From positions 62,001 to 126,000 of the forward strand of contig NZ_ABCS01000008.1 in NCBI RefSeq assembly GCF_000170895.1: a stretch of DNA of 64,000 nucleotides. The letters run 5' to 3'. The position numbers were made by a program, and so were the translations under genes. Positions 44,389-53,218 of the stretch are shown here, one piece after another. Position 1 is the stretch's first letter. Each line of letters begins with the position of its first letter. The notes under the pieces were generated by a model. It was not told where the DNA came from, ran no database searches, and saw only the letters and a program-made list of their open reading frames with translations. Origin of the DNA: Plesiocystis pacifica SIR-1. GTDB lineage: Bacteria; Myxococcota_A; Polyangia; Nannocystales; Nannocystaceae.

Positions 44389-46002
44389 ATGCGCGACGCG
44401 ACCTCTCCCTCGACCTCGCTCCAGCTGATCGCGCTGGTGTCCCTCGCGTCCGCTTGCACCCCGCGAGGGCCCGCGCCGACCCTCGGGTCCAGCCCCGCAC
44501 AAGGCCTGCCCGAGGCCGCCGAGGCGCCCCCGATCGACCCCGTCCCCGAGGCGCCCACAGAGCCCGAGCCCAAACAACCCGAGCTCGAGCTCGAGCTCGA
44601 CCTCGAGCTCGACCCGGCACACGCGGTCCCCGGCTTCGTCGTCTACACCGTCGAGCAGAGCGCCCTGATCCCCTTCGACGGCTCCCCGCCCCTCGTCGCC
44701 GAAGGCCTGTGGATCCAAGACGACCGCAGCTCCCCGCCGGCCCTGCGCCACACCACGGTGCTCAGCCACGACCGCGCGCGCACCCTCGACCTGCCCCCCT
44801 GCCCCTGCCTCACGGCCGACGACGCCTGCACCTACGGCAGCCTCACCACCCGCGAGCTCGCCCCCGAGGCCAAGGACGCGCGTCCTTGCGGGTGCCTCTA
44901 CCCCGAGGACCGGTCCGGCTACCCGCCCCCCGATCCCGAGTGGGTCGACGGCGAGGTCTACGAGCCCTGCGAGGGCGAGGGCGAGGACGCCCCCGTCGCC
45001 ATCGTCGGCGGGCGGCTGCAGTTCCTGGGCTGGGACTGGAACGGGGCCTGCTACGGCGCCCTGAGCATCTACGACGCCTTCGATAGCAGCGCCGACCTCA
45101 TCCACGAGCCGCCCTCCCTGTCCGCGTTCGTCGACGGCCAGCTCGGCGGCATCGAGTGCTTCGACCTCGAGCCCGCAGCCATCACCCTGCCCTGGCCCTA
45201 CCTCGACATGGAGGAGATGCCCAACCTGTGCGAGCCGGACTACTACGGCGAGGCCGACATCTTCGTCCTGCGCCGCGGCTCGCTGCATCGCGTCGAGGAC
45301 AACATCCACCACGCTGGCGGCACGCGGGGGGTCCGGCGCATGCGCGTCCGCCCGGATCGCTGCCCCAGCGTCAACGATCCTTGCGGCGAGCCCGACCCCT
45401 TCAAGCCCCACGCCCAGCTCGCTCGCCAGAGCCGAGAGTACTGGATCGCCACCGACGGCAGCACCGGGCTGTTCGCCCGCGGGACCCGCTACGAGCTGTG
45501 GCGCCCCGGCACCAAGGAACCGGCGCACCGCTTCAAACTGTCCGGCTTCGACGCGACCTTCGACGTGCTCGGCGTGCGCGTGCACGCGGACCTGCGCCCG
45601 CTCCAGGACGCCGTGGCCGCCAACCCCAAGCTCGGCCGCGAGCCGAGCCAGGTCTCGCCGCCGACCGTGGCCCTCGACCAGTGCCCGGGCGGGAGCTTCG
45701 ACCGCGCTCAGGGCCTCTCCGCCAGGGACTGGGGCAACCTCTGCGTCCAGCACATGCGGGCCGATCGCCACGCGTCCGCCGAGGCGGCCTGCCTCCAGGG
45801 GCTGCGCGTGGCCGACGATCCGCGCACCCGCGGCGCCCTGCTGTTCAACCTCGGCCGCATCAGCGAGGCCATCGGCGCGCTGGCCCAGGCCCAGGCCCAC
45901 TACGCCGCCTCCCTCGACGCCCGACCCGACAACGCGACGACCCAAAAGCGCCTGCGCGTCGTCACCAAGCAGCTCGAAGCCGCCGCTGAATCCAGCGACT
46001 AG
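44389..46002 (+). CDS. Lipoprotein with C-terminal TPR-like repeats
   Basis: 537 residues. Signal ends IALVSLASAC (Cys23), then a tether with alternating Glu-Leu units (EPKQPELELELDLELDP). The long middle has several Cys-rich short segments (PPCPCLTADDACTYGSL, PCGCLYPED, EPCEGEGED). The C-terminal ~110 residues form a TPR-like pair (ACLQGLRVADDPRTRGALLFNLGRISEAIGALAQAQAHYAASLDARPDNATT). Unrecognised as a whole. Its TAG overlaps the minus-strand stop of the permease gene in a shared CTAG. Confidence 0.7.
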   Translation: MRDATSPSTSLQLIALVSLASACTPRGPAPTLGSSPAQGLPEAAEAPPIDPVPEAPTEPEPKQPELELELDLELDPAHAVPGFVVYTVEQSALIPFDGSPPLVAEGLWIQDDRSSPPALRHTTVLSHDRARTLDLPPCPCLTADDACTYGSLTTRELAPEAKDARPCGCLYPEDRSGYPPPDPEWVDGEVYEPCEGEGEDAPVAIVGGRLQFLGWDWNGACYGALSIYDAFDSSADLIHEPPSLSAFVDGQLGGIECFDLEPAAITLPWPYLDMEEMPNLCEPDYYGEADIFVLRRGSLHRVEDNIHHAGGTRGVRRMRVRPDRCPSVNDPCGEPDPFKPHAQLARQSREYWIATDGSTGLFARGTRYELWRPGTKEPAHRFKLSGFDATFDVLGVRVHADLRPLQDAVAANPKLGREPSQVSPPTVALDQCPGGSFDRAQGLSARDWGNLCVQHMRADRHASAEAACLQGLRVADDPRTRGALLFNLGRISEAIGALAQAQAHYAASLDARPDNATTQKRLRVVTKQLEAAAESSD

Positions 46003-46796
46003 CTCGACGCCGAGGTGTAGTTCTTCACGCCGCGCGCCCAGCCAACGCGCGCCAACCCAGCGAGCGCCGCCGCGGTCACCAGCGCGCCCACGGCCGCGCC
46101 CAGGTCCAGGCGCCCGAGCAGGGCCTGGGCCGGGTAGCTGGTCATCACCGCGAAGGGGATCACGAAGGTGAACACCGCCTTGAGCGGGCCGCGGAACACC
46201 GAGATGGGCCAGCGCGCGAGCTCGATGCTCGACTCCATCAAAAAGGCCAGGTTCTGCAGCTGCATCGCCCGAAAGCTCAGGCTCAGGGCGAGCACGCCGA
46301 GGGCGTAGAGCGCCGTGAACCCGCACGCCAGCGCCCCGGCCAGCATCGCCAGCTGCTCGGGCCCCGGGCGCAGCTCGAGGCGCAGCGCGGCGACTACGAC
46401 AAGCGCTGCCCCGGCCAACATCTCGAGGCTGCGCCAGGGCTGGAAGGCGCTGACCATGCACGCCAGCAGGCTGTCGACGGGGCGCAGCAGCACGTAGTCG
46501 AGGGTCCCCCGGCGGATGTGGTTCATGGTCTCGAACAGCGGCGGCTCGATGAGCGCGCCGAAGGCCCCCGCGAAGATCAGATAGAAGCCCGACAGCAGCA
46601 CGACCTCCCAGGGGGTCCAGCCGGCGATGTCCGGGCGGTGCTCGAGGGCGACGACCAGCGGGGCCGCCCCCGCGAGGCTCCAGATCACCCCGAGCACGGC
46701 CTCGGTCCAAAAGCCCACGCGGTACTCGAGGGCGGCGAGCACCGAGACCCGCAGCGCGGCCGCGACGTAGCGCAGGTTCCTTCCCAGCTCAGGCAC
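45999..46796 (-). CDS. ABC-2 type permease subunit B
   Basis: Six-helix membrane protein, 265 residues, of the DUF990/ABC-2 permease type found as one of two dissimilar permeases beside an ATPase (RYVAAALRVSVLAALEYRVGFWTEAVLGVIWSL at the N-terminus; GTLDYVLLRPVDSLLACMVSAF). Starts with GTG, overlapping the previous permease by 8 nt. Exported substrate unknown. Confidence 0.82.
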   Translation of the reverse strand: MPELGRNLRYVAAALRVSVLAALEYRVGFWTEAVLGVIWSLAGAAPLVVALEHRPDIAGWTPWEVVLLSGFYLIFAGAFGALIEPPLFETMNHIRRGTLDYVLLRPVDSLLACMVSAFQPWRSLEMLAGAALVVVAALRLELRPGPEQLAMLAGALACGFTALYALGVLALSLSFRAMQLQNLAFLMESSIELARWPISVFRGPLKAVFTFVIPFAVMTSYPAQALLGRLDLGAAVGALVTAAALAGLARVGWARGVKNYTSASS

Positions 46797-47583
46797 CGAA
46801 GGCTCCGTAGGCGCGCAGGCCTCGGCGCCACAGCCAGGCCCCGAGGGTCATGAACAGCGCCAGCCAGGCCAGCTGGATGCCGATGCCGGTCAAGGCCTCG
46901 GCGGTGTCGAGGCGGCCGATGAGCAGCTCCACGGGGAAGCCCAGGGTCGCGTGGAAGGGCAGCGCCCGGGCGACCTCGCCGAAGCCCGAGGGGAACAGGC
47001 TGGTCGGGACGAGGTAGCCCGCGAGCACGATGTAGGCGCTGATCCACAGGTCGTAGAGGTCGCTCGCCCGGGTCAGCCAAAAGGCCAAACAGGCGATGCA
47101 CAGCTGGATCGAGAAGGCCAGCAGCCACGCGAGGATCAGCGCCGGCACGAACAAGAGCCAGCTCGACGCCGAGTCGGCCAGGCTCATGCCGCCCGTGGCG
47201 ATCAGCACGAGCGCGGCCACGGGCGCGGCCAGGCCCGCGCGCAGGGGCATGGCCGCGAGGTTGAACATCGCGTGGTGGAGCACGGGGCTGACCGGGCGCA
47301 TCAGCAGGGCGTTGAGCTCGCCCGTGCGGATCTGCCGGTCGAGGTCCCAGACGATCCAGGTCGCGGTCAGCTGGCGGACCAAGAAGGCCGCGACGAAGTA
47401 GCTGTCGAAGGCGCGCTGGTCGTAGTCGGCGATGGGCCCGTCGGCCGCGAGGGCGTGCCACAGCACCAAGCTGACGAGCGGGAGCGCCGTGGTCAGCACC
47501 CAGACCAGCAGCGAGGCCCGGTAGGCCGTGGCCTCGGCGACGCCCAATCGCCACAGCGCGCCGAGCTTGGGGCCGAGGCTCAC
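46789..47583 (-). CDS. ABC-2 type permease subunit A
   Basis: Six-helix permease, 264 residues, with the same family segments as its neighbour (YRASLLVWVLTTALPLVSLVLWHAL; GELNALLMRPVSPVLHHAMFNLAAMPLRA). The GTG start overlaps the ATPase stop (GTGA). The two permeases and the ATPase make a heterodimeric ABC-2 exporter. Confidence 0.82.
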   Translation of the reverse strand: MSLGPKLGALWRLGVAEATAYRASLLVWVLTTALPLVSLVLWHALAADGPIADYDQRAFDSYFVAAFLVRQLTATWIVWDLDRQIRTGELNALLMRPVSPVLHHAMFNLAAMPLRAGLAAPVAALVLIATGGMSLADSASSWLLFVPALILAWLLAFSIQLCIACLAFWLTRASDLYDLWISAYIVLAGYLVPTSLFPSGFGEVARALPFHATLGFPVELLIGRLDTAEALTGIGIQLAWLALFMTLGAWLWRRGLRAYGAFGA

Positions 47584-48599
47584 CCGCCCTCCTCTTCGTC
47601 GAGGCCAAGGCGCTCGTTGCGGCTGAACAGCTCGCGCATCACCTCCTCGAGGGGCGCGTCGCGGACTCGCAGGTCCCGGGCGCCGGGCAGGGCGAGCAGG
47701 GCCGCGACGGCCTCGGGGACCCGGTCGGGGTGGACGTCGTAGGCCACGCTGCCGACCTGCGCCTCGACTCGCTCACCGAGGGCGTCCAGAACGTCGAGAG
47801 CCTCGGACACCGCGGCGCGCACGCTGACCCGGCGCAGCGGTCGAATCCGCCGGACCAGGGCGTCGATGGAGCCGTCGAAGCGCAGCCGCCCCTCGTCGAT
47901 GACCAGGATGCGATCGCACAGCGCGGCCACGTCCTCCATGTAGTGGCTGGTCAGCACGATCGTCGCCCCGTGGCGGCGGTTGTACTCGCGCACGAACTCC
48001 CGCATCGCCAGCTGCATGGCGACGTCCATGCCGATGGTCGGCTCGTCGAGGAACAGCACCTCGGGCCCGTGGAGCAGGGCCGCGACCAGCTCGCACTTCA
48101 TCCGCTCGCCCAGTGACAGGGTCCGCACGGGCTTGCGCACGACCGCGTCGATGTCGAGGAGCTCGCGCATCTCGGCCAGGCGCGCGTCGTAGGTCCCGCG
48201 CTCGACCTCGTAGACCACCCGGTTGAGCTCGAAGGTGTCCAGCGCCGGCAGGTCCCAGCTCAGCTGGCGCTTTTGGCCCATGACCAGGGCCACGCGCCGC
48301 AAGAACTCGGGCTCGCGCCGGGCGGGCACGTGGCCGAGCACCTGGGCGCGGCCGCCCGTGGGGTGCAGCAGGCCCGCGAGCATCTTGAGGGTCGTGGTCT
48401 TGCCCGCGCCGTTGGGGCCCAAAAAGCCCACGCGCTCCCCGGCGTCGATGCAAAAGCTGAGCTCGCGGACCGCGTCGACCTCGACGTACTCCCGGCGAAA
48501 CAGCGCCGCGATCGCCGAGCGCAGGCCCGGGTCGCGCTGGTTGACCCGAAAGCGCTTGCTCAGGCCGTCGAGGACGATGGCGGGCTCGGGCGCAGACAT
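47580..48599 (-). CDS. ABC transporter ATP-binding protein (ABC-2/NatA-like)
   Basis: 339-residue ATPase of the three-gene exporter. Walker A GPNGAGKTT, signature LSLGERMKCELVAALL, Walker B VLFLDEPTIGMD and H-loop VLTSHYMEDVAAL. The C-terminal ~90 residues form the regulatory extension typical of NatA/YhaQ-type exporters, ending in an acidic DEEEGG tail. The ATG is preceded by GGAGGGG at normal spacing and lies 19 nt after the M24 peptidase stop, so the exporter may be cotranscribed with the amino-acid genes upstream. Confidence 0.9.
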   Translation of the reverse strand: MSAPEPAIVLDGLSKRFRVNQRDPGLRSAIAALFRREYVEVDAVRELSFCIDAGERVGFLGPNGAGKTTTLKMLAGLLHPTGGRAQVLGHVPARREPEFLRRVALVMGQKRQLSWDLPALDTFELNRVVYEVERGTYDARLAEMRELLDIDAVVRKPVRTLSLGERMKCELVAALLHGPEVLFLDEPTIGMDVAMQLAMREFVREYNRRHGATIVLTSHYMEDVAALCDRILVIDEGRLRFDGSIDALVRRIRPLRRVSVRAAVSEALDVLDALGERVEAQVGSVAYDVHPDRVPEAVAALLALPGARDLRVRDAPLEEVMRELFSRNERLGLDEEEGG

Positions 48600-48618
48600 G
48601 GCTCAACCCCTCCGCCGC

Positions 48619-50031
48619 TCAAAAGGGCTCGTCGAGGGAGGCCGACCACGGCCCGAACACCTCGGCCCCGGTCTCGGTCACGGCGACGATGTCCTCGATG
48701 CGCACCCCGAAGGCCCCGACGCGGTAGATGCCGGGCTCGTTGGACATGGTGTTGCCGGCCTCGAGCACGCGCTCGGGGCCCGCCCGCCCGGGGCCGCGCG
48801 AGGCCCCGTCGACGAGGTAAGGCGGCTCGTGGACCTCGAGCCCGATGCCGTGGCCGAGGCGGTGGGTGAAGTCGCCGTAGCCCTCGGCGTAGCCGGCCTT
48901 GGCGATCACGGCCCGGGCCGCGGCGTCGACCTGGCCGCAGGTCACCCCGGGGCGGATGGCCTCGAAGGCGGCCTGCTGCGCGGCGCGGACCGTGTCCCAG
49001 GCGCGGCGTCGATCGGCGTCGATGACCGAGGGCTCGGGGAAGGCGAAGGTCCGGGAGATGTCGCTGGCGTAGCCGTGCAGGAAGCCGCCGGTGTCGACGA
49101 GCACCAGCTCGCCCTCGGCCAGGGGACGAGCGCCCCGCTCGCCCTCGCCGTGGGGGTTGCCGTGGGGGTAGGCCGCGTTGGGGCCGAACAGCGCGAGCAC
49201 CCAGGGCGTGCTCAGGCCGGCGGCTCGCTGGGCCGCGCGGATCTGGGCCGCGAACTCGGCCTCGGTCACGCCGACGTGCAGGGTCTGGGCGGCCGCGGCG
49301 ATGGCCGCCTTGGTCGCCTCGTTGGCCCGGCGCAGCAGCGCGAGCTCCGTGGGGCTCTTGACCCGGCGCCCCGCCTCGACCACGGCGCTGTCGAGCTGGA
49401 CCTCGACCTTTCCCTTGCCGGCGGCCTGCAGCCCGGCGATCACGAAGCCGCGGGTGTCGGGCGTCACGGCCACCTGGGCGCTGCCTCGGCCCGCGCCCAG
49501 GGCGACTAGAGCATCCAGGGCCCGGGCGTAGGGGTCCTCGTTTTCTTCCCAGGTGCGCAGCTCGAGCGCGAGGGGGCTGGGGTGGCCGGCGTAGGTGTGG
49601 CGCTCGAAGGCCGAGCCGATCAGCGCGGGCGGTCCCTCGAGGCCGACGGCGAGGAGCAGCGGTCGCTCGCTCCGGCGCCAGCGCGGGCCCCCGAGGTAGC
49701 GCATGTCGGCGCCGCTCTCGAGCACCACGCCCGCGAGCCCGGCCGCGCGCATGCGTCGGCGCAGGGCCTCGATGCGGCCCTCGTACTCGGCCACGGTGAC
49801 GGGCTCGAGTCCCTCGCAAAAACCCTCGAGCTCGGCGTAGGGAGCGACCTCGGGAGCGGGCGTCGACGCGTCTGTCTTTGGCCCCTCGACCCTCTCCAGC
49901 TCCGGGACCTCGACCGCCTCGCAGCGCGACCGAGCGCAGCCCGTCGCGGCCGCGACCCCGAGGGCCCCCGCGCCCGCGCAGGCGCTCAGAAAGCCTCGCC
50001 GGCCCAGTCCACTCCCTGGTCCACGCGCCAC
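48619..50031 (-). CDS. Secreted M24-family aminopeptidase/dipeptidase (Tat lipoprotein)
   Basis: Pita-bread-fold metallopeptidase of the Xaa-Pro dipeptidase/aminopeptidase P family, 470 residues. The N-terminus combines a twin-arginine motif (GRRGFLSA, Arg11-Arg12) with a lipobox (GVAAATGC, Cys32), suggesting Tat export of a folded, metal-loaded lipoprotein. The catalytic domain has all five metal ligands in order: Asp in LVDTGG, Asp in YASDISRTF, His in LGHGIGLEVHE, Glu in MSNEPGIY and Glu in IEDIVAVTE. It probably frees amino acids from peptides outside the membrane for the symporter encoded upstream. Confidence 0.9.
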   Translation of the reverse strand: MARGPGSGLGRRGFLSACAGAGALGVAAATGCARSRCEAVEVPELERVEGPKTDASTPAPEVAPYAELEGFCEGLEPVTVAEYEGRIEALRRRMRAAGLAGVVLESGADMRYLGGPRWRRSERPLLLAVGLEGPPALIGSAFERHTYAGHPSPLALELRTWEENEDPYARALDALVALGAGRGSAQVAVTPDTRGFVIAGLQAAGKGKVEVQLDSAVVEAGRRVKSPTELALLRRANEATKAAIAAAAQTLHVGVTEAEFAAQIRAAQRAAGLSTPWVLALFGPNAAYPHGNPHGEGERGARPLAEGELVLVDTGGFLHGYASDISRTFAFPEPSVIDADRRRAWDTVRAAQQAAFEAIRPGVTCGQVDAAARAVIAKAGYAEGYGDFTHRLGHGIGLEVHEPPYLVDGASRGPGRAGPERVLEAGNTMSNEPGIYRVGAFGVRIEDIVAVTETGAEVFGPWSASLDEPF

Positions 50032-50034
50032 GGC

Positions 50035-51063
50035 TCAGCCCTCCCTCAGCAGCGCTCGAGCGCGCGCCATGGCGACCTCGGCCGGCGGCGCGTCCTGACT
50101 CCGGCTCGCCTCGAGGATCGACGCGCAGCGCCCCTCGATGGCGGCGATGGCCTGGGCCGCGCGCTCGCGGCAGCCCTCGGCCTCCCCCAGCAGGGTCTCC
50201 GCCCCCTCGATCACCGCCCCCGCGTTGACGACGAAGTCTGGCGCCCACGCGATGCCGCGGCGGTGGAGGATGGCCCCGGCCTCGGCGTCGACGAGCTGGT
50301 TGTTGGCCGAGCCGCACACCGCCCGCCACGAGGCCGCCTCGCAGGTCTCGCGGTCGAGGGTCTGGCCGAGGGCGCAGGGCATGAACACGTCGCAGGGCTC
50401 GCGCTCGAGCGGCCAATCACCGGGCTCGAGGATCTCGACGCCCAGGGCCTGGGCCTGAGCCCGCGCGGCCGCGTCGGGGTCCCAGCCCGCGACCTCGCCC
50501 CCGGCCTCGACGAGCGCGGCCGCCAGGCCCCCCCCCACGGAGCCGAGGCCCTGAATCACGTAGCGCCGCCCCCCGAGCGAGGCGTCGCCGAAGGCCACCC
50601 GACAGACCCCGCGCAGACCCGCGAGCACCCCCGCGGCCGTCGACGCGCCCGCGTCGTTGCCCGCCGGGTTGACCCAGCGCGTGTGCTGGCGGACGAGGTC
50701 CAGGGCCGCCGCGCTCGTGCCCACGTCGGGGCCACACACGTAGCGCCCGCCGAGCTCCTCGACGGCGCGACCGAGGGCCGCGTACGCGGCGTCGTGGTCG
50801 AGGCCCTCGTGATCGAGGATCACCGCCTTGGCCCCGCCCGCCGGCAGCTCGGCCAGGGCGCACTTGAGGCTCATGGCCTCGGCCAGCCGGCGCGCGTCGA
50901 GCAGGGCCTCGTCCTCGCTGGCGTAGCGCATGCGTCGAATCCCCCCGAGCGCGGGGCCCCGCGCGGTCGAGTGGATCACGATCATCGCCCGCAGCCCGCT
51001 GGCCGCGTCGTGGACCGCGAACACGCGGCTCCACTCGGGCCCCTCTCCCTGGCCAAAGAGCAC
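50035..51063 (-). CDS. Leucine/phenylalanine/valine-type amino-acid dehydrogenase
   Basis: NAD-dependent oxidative deaminase of the Glu/Leu/Phe/Val family, 342 residues, the size of leucine dehydrogenase (about 365). It has the substrate motif GPALGGIRRMRYASEDEALLDA, Lys67 (AMSLKCALAEL) and catalytic Lys79 (PAGGAKAVI). The Rossmann motif is GLGSVGGGLAAAL, followed by VCGSANNQL and FVVNAGAVIEG. GTG start, 3 nt after the symporter stop: cotranscribed, and probably the catabolic step for the imported amino acid. Confidence 0.88.
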   Translation of the reverse strand: MLFGQGEGPEWSRVFAVHDAASGLRAMIVIHSTARGPALGGIRRMRYASEDEALLDARRLAEAMSLKCALAELPAGGAKAVILDHEGLDHDAAYAALGRAVEELGGRYVCGPDVGTSAAALDLVRQHTRWVNPAGNDAGASTAAGVLAGLRGVCRVAFGDASLGGRRYVIQGLGSVGGGLAAALVEAGGEVAGWDPDAAARAQAQALGVEILEPGDWPLEREPCDVFMPCALGQTLDRETCEAASWRAVCGSANNQLVDAEAGAILHRRGIAWAPDFVVNAGAVIEGAETLLGEAEGCRERAAQAIAAIEGRCASILEASRSQDAPPAEVAMARARALLREG

Positions 51064-51066
51064 GGC

Positions 51067-52959
51067 TCACCCCTCCTTCGCTGGCTCGTAGCGCTTCATC
51101 TTCCCCGAGCGCAGCTTGTCCATGTACTCATCGAGCTGGCCGCGGACCTTCCCGCTCAGCAGCACCAGGCCGAGGATGTTGGGGAAGCCCATGGACAGGA
51201 TCATCAAGTCGCCGAAGTTGAGGATGTTGGTCGCGGTGATGACCGAGCCCAGGAACACGAACACGACGTAGATGATCTTGTAGGCCGTCGAGGAGCCGTC
51301 GCCGAACAGGTATACGAAGCAGCGCTCGCCGTAGTAGGACCACGAGATCATGGTCGAGTAGGCGAACAGGACCACGGCGATGGTCAGCACCCACGGGAAC
51401 CAGCTGATCTCGCCGCCCATGGCCCGGGCCGTGAGCGCCGCGCCCTCGGAGGCCGCGATCACGTCGTGGTTGGCGGCGTCCTCGAAGGCGCCGGTGATCA
51501 CGATGACCAGGCCGGTCATGGTGCAGACCACGATGGTGTCGATGAAGGGCTCGAGCAGGGCGACGACGCCCTCGCGCACGGGGTACTCGGTCTTCGCCGC
51601 CGAGTGGGCGATGGACGCCGAGCCCACGCCGGCCTCGTTGGAGAACACCGCCCGGCGGATGCCCGTGACCAGCACGCCGACGAAGCCGCCGAAGCCGGCC
51701 ATGGGCGTGAAGGCCTCGGCGAAGATCCGGCCGAAGGCGCCGGGGATGGCCGAGGCGTTCATGATCAGGATGAACAGGCAGGCGACGACGTAGATGCCGC
51801 ACATCAGCGGGACGATCTTCTCGGCCGTCGAGGCGATGCGCTGGATGCCGCCGAGGATCACGATGGCCACGGCGACGGCCATGACCACGCCGTAGATCCA
51901 CGGGTGGCTGTCGAACACCGGGAACTGCGTGCGCAGGATGCCCAGGGACTGGCTGACCTGGAAGGTGTTGCCGCCGCCCAGGGAGCCGCCGATGCACATC
52001 ACCGCGAACATCACCGCGAGCACCTTGCCCAGGGGCTTCATGCCCTTTTCGGTCAGGCCGGCGTCGAGGTAGGCCATGGGCCCGCCGAGCACCCGGCCGT
52101 CGTCGCGCTTGGTCCGGTAGATCTGGGCGAGGGTGCACTCGACGAACTTCGAGGACATGCCCAGGAAGCCGGCGACGATCATCCAGAAGATCGCACCGGG
52201 CCCGCCCATGGCCACCGCGATGGCCACGCCCGCGATGTTGCCGAGGCCGACCGTGGCCGACAGCGCCGAGGCCAAGGCCTGGAAGTGGGACACCTCGCCC
52301 TCGTCCTCGGGGTTGTCGTAGATGCCGCGGACCACGTCGATGGCGTGGCGGAAGGCTCGGATGTTGATGAAGCCCATGCGCAGCGTGAAGAAGATCGCGC
52401 CGAGCAGCAGCCACAGGGCGATGAAGGGCACGCCGCCGGTGTTGCCGGTGATCGTCGTGCCCGTGGCCTCTTCGTCGAGCACGAGGGTGAAGGTCCGCGT
52501 GCCCACCGGAGCGCTCGGCACCAGCCCCTCCTGAAAGGCCTTCGTCAGCGCCTCGAGCTCTTCCTCGGCGACCGCGTCTGCGGGCAGGGTCACGGTCAGG
52601 CTCGCGTTGGGCACGGCCAGGCCCTGCTGCTCGAGCTCGTCGACGAGGGCCTCGAGCTTGGGCAGGTCCGCGACCTCGTCGAGGACCTCGTCGGTGCTCG
52701 CGGTCTCCGAGTCCGCGAACAGCGGGAAGAACAGCACCGTGCCGAGGAAATTGACGACGACCCCAAAGCCGGCGTCCACGGCCTCCTCGAAGCCCATGCC
52801 CTCCTCCTCTTCTGCAGGTGGGGCCGCCCTCGCCTGCAGCGGGCTCAGGGCACAAGTGAGGGCGAGGAGCAGCGCGCACAGGCGGCCCCAGACCCCCTCC
52901 CAGGACCGACGCGGGCGCGGGGCCACGCTGGACTCTGAAACCGTCAGCGTCTTCGACAC
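51067..52959 (-). CDS. agcS: Sodium:alanine symporter family protein (AgcS) with periplasmic insert
   Basis: 630-residue amino-acid:cation symporter. The C-terminal ~440 residues carry the AgcS core: ALSATVGLGNIAGVAIAVAMGGPGAIFWM (the family signature), then RAVFSNEAGVGSASIAHSAAKTEYPVREG and GERCFVYLFG. Unusual features are a cleavable-looking N-terminal signal (LLLALTCALSPLQARA) and an ~80-residue acidic insert (ADSETASTDEVLDEVADL... to TTITGN) between the first hydrophobic stretch and the first canonical helix. The operon with an amino-acid dehydrogenase and an M24 peptidase suggests branched-chain or alanine use. GTG start 6 nt after TAGAGT. Confidence 0.9.
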   Translation of the reverse strand: MSKTLTVSESSVAPRPRRSWEGVWGRLCALLLALTCALSPLQARAAPPAEEEEGMGFEEAVDAGFGVVVNFLGTVLFFPLFADSETASTDEVLDEVADLPKLEALVDELEQQGLAVPNASLTVTLPADAVAEEELEALTKAFQEGLVPSAPVGTRTFTLVLDEEATGTTITGNTGGVPFIALWLLLGAIFFTLRMGFINIRAFRHAIDVVRGIYDNPEDEGEVSHFQALASALSATVGLGNIAGVAIAVAMGGPGAIFWMIVAGFLGMSSKFVECTLAQIYRTKRDDGRVLGGPMAYLDAGLTEKGMKPLGKVLAVMFAVMCIGGSLGGGNTFQVSQSLGILRTQFPVFDSHPWIYGVVMAVAVAIVILGGIQRIASTAEKIVPLMCGIYVVACLFILIMNASAIPGAFGRIFAEAFTPMAGFGGFVGVLVTGIRRAVFSNEAGVGSASIAHSAAKTEYPVREGVVALLEPFIDTIVVCTMTGLVIVITGAFEDAANHDVIAASEGAALTARAMGGEISWFPWVLTIAVVLFAYSTMISWSYYGERCFVYLFGDGSSTAYKIIYVVFVFLGSVITATNILNFGDLMILSMGFPNILGLVLLSGKVRGQLDEYMDKLRSGKMKRYEPAKEG

Positions 52960-52965
52960 CGGCGG

Positions 52966-52971
52966 ACTCTA
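52966..52971 (-). promoter_or_regulatory. -10-like hexamer TAGAGT, 6 nt before agcS start
   Basis: TANNNT with 6-nt gap to the GTG at 52959; leaderless start inferred for the first gene of the amino-acid operon. Confidence 0.42.
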
Positions 52972-53087
52972 CCAGAGCAAAAAGCGTGTCCTCGGCTTCA
53001 GATCGGCTGCTCTGTGCCCGCCGCTTCGAAGACCACTCACCAAGGCTCACTGGTGTGGTGCTGGATTACAGAAAGTGGATGAATCAA

Positions 53088-53128
53088 AATTGCGCGCGCC
53101 GTCGAAACCGTGCGAATTCGGCGCAATT
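53088..53128. promoter_or_regulatory. Inverted repeat AATTGCG...CGCAATT in divergent promoter region
   Basis: Seven-bp arms (53088-53094 and 53122-53128) flank a G+C-rich stretch with an EcoRI-like GAATTC, in the most A/T-rich part of the agcS/lipoprotein intergenic region. A repressor-type operator is possible; the arms are short and could be chance. Confidence 0.25.
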
Positions 53129-53218
53129 CTGCAATTTGCTCCTGGCACGAAGACCAGTTTCCCCACCTCGAGACCGTTGTGTCGCCGTGTTCGGCCTGTT
53201 AGTTTTCCGGCGCCCCCA

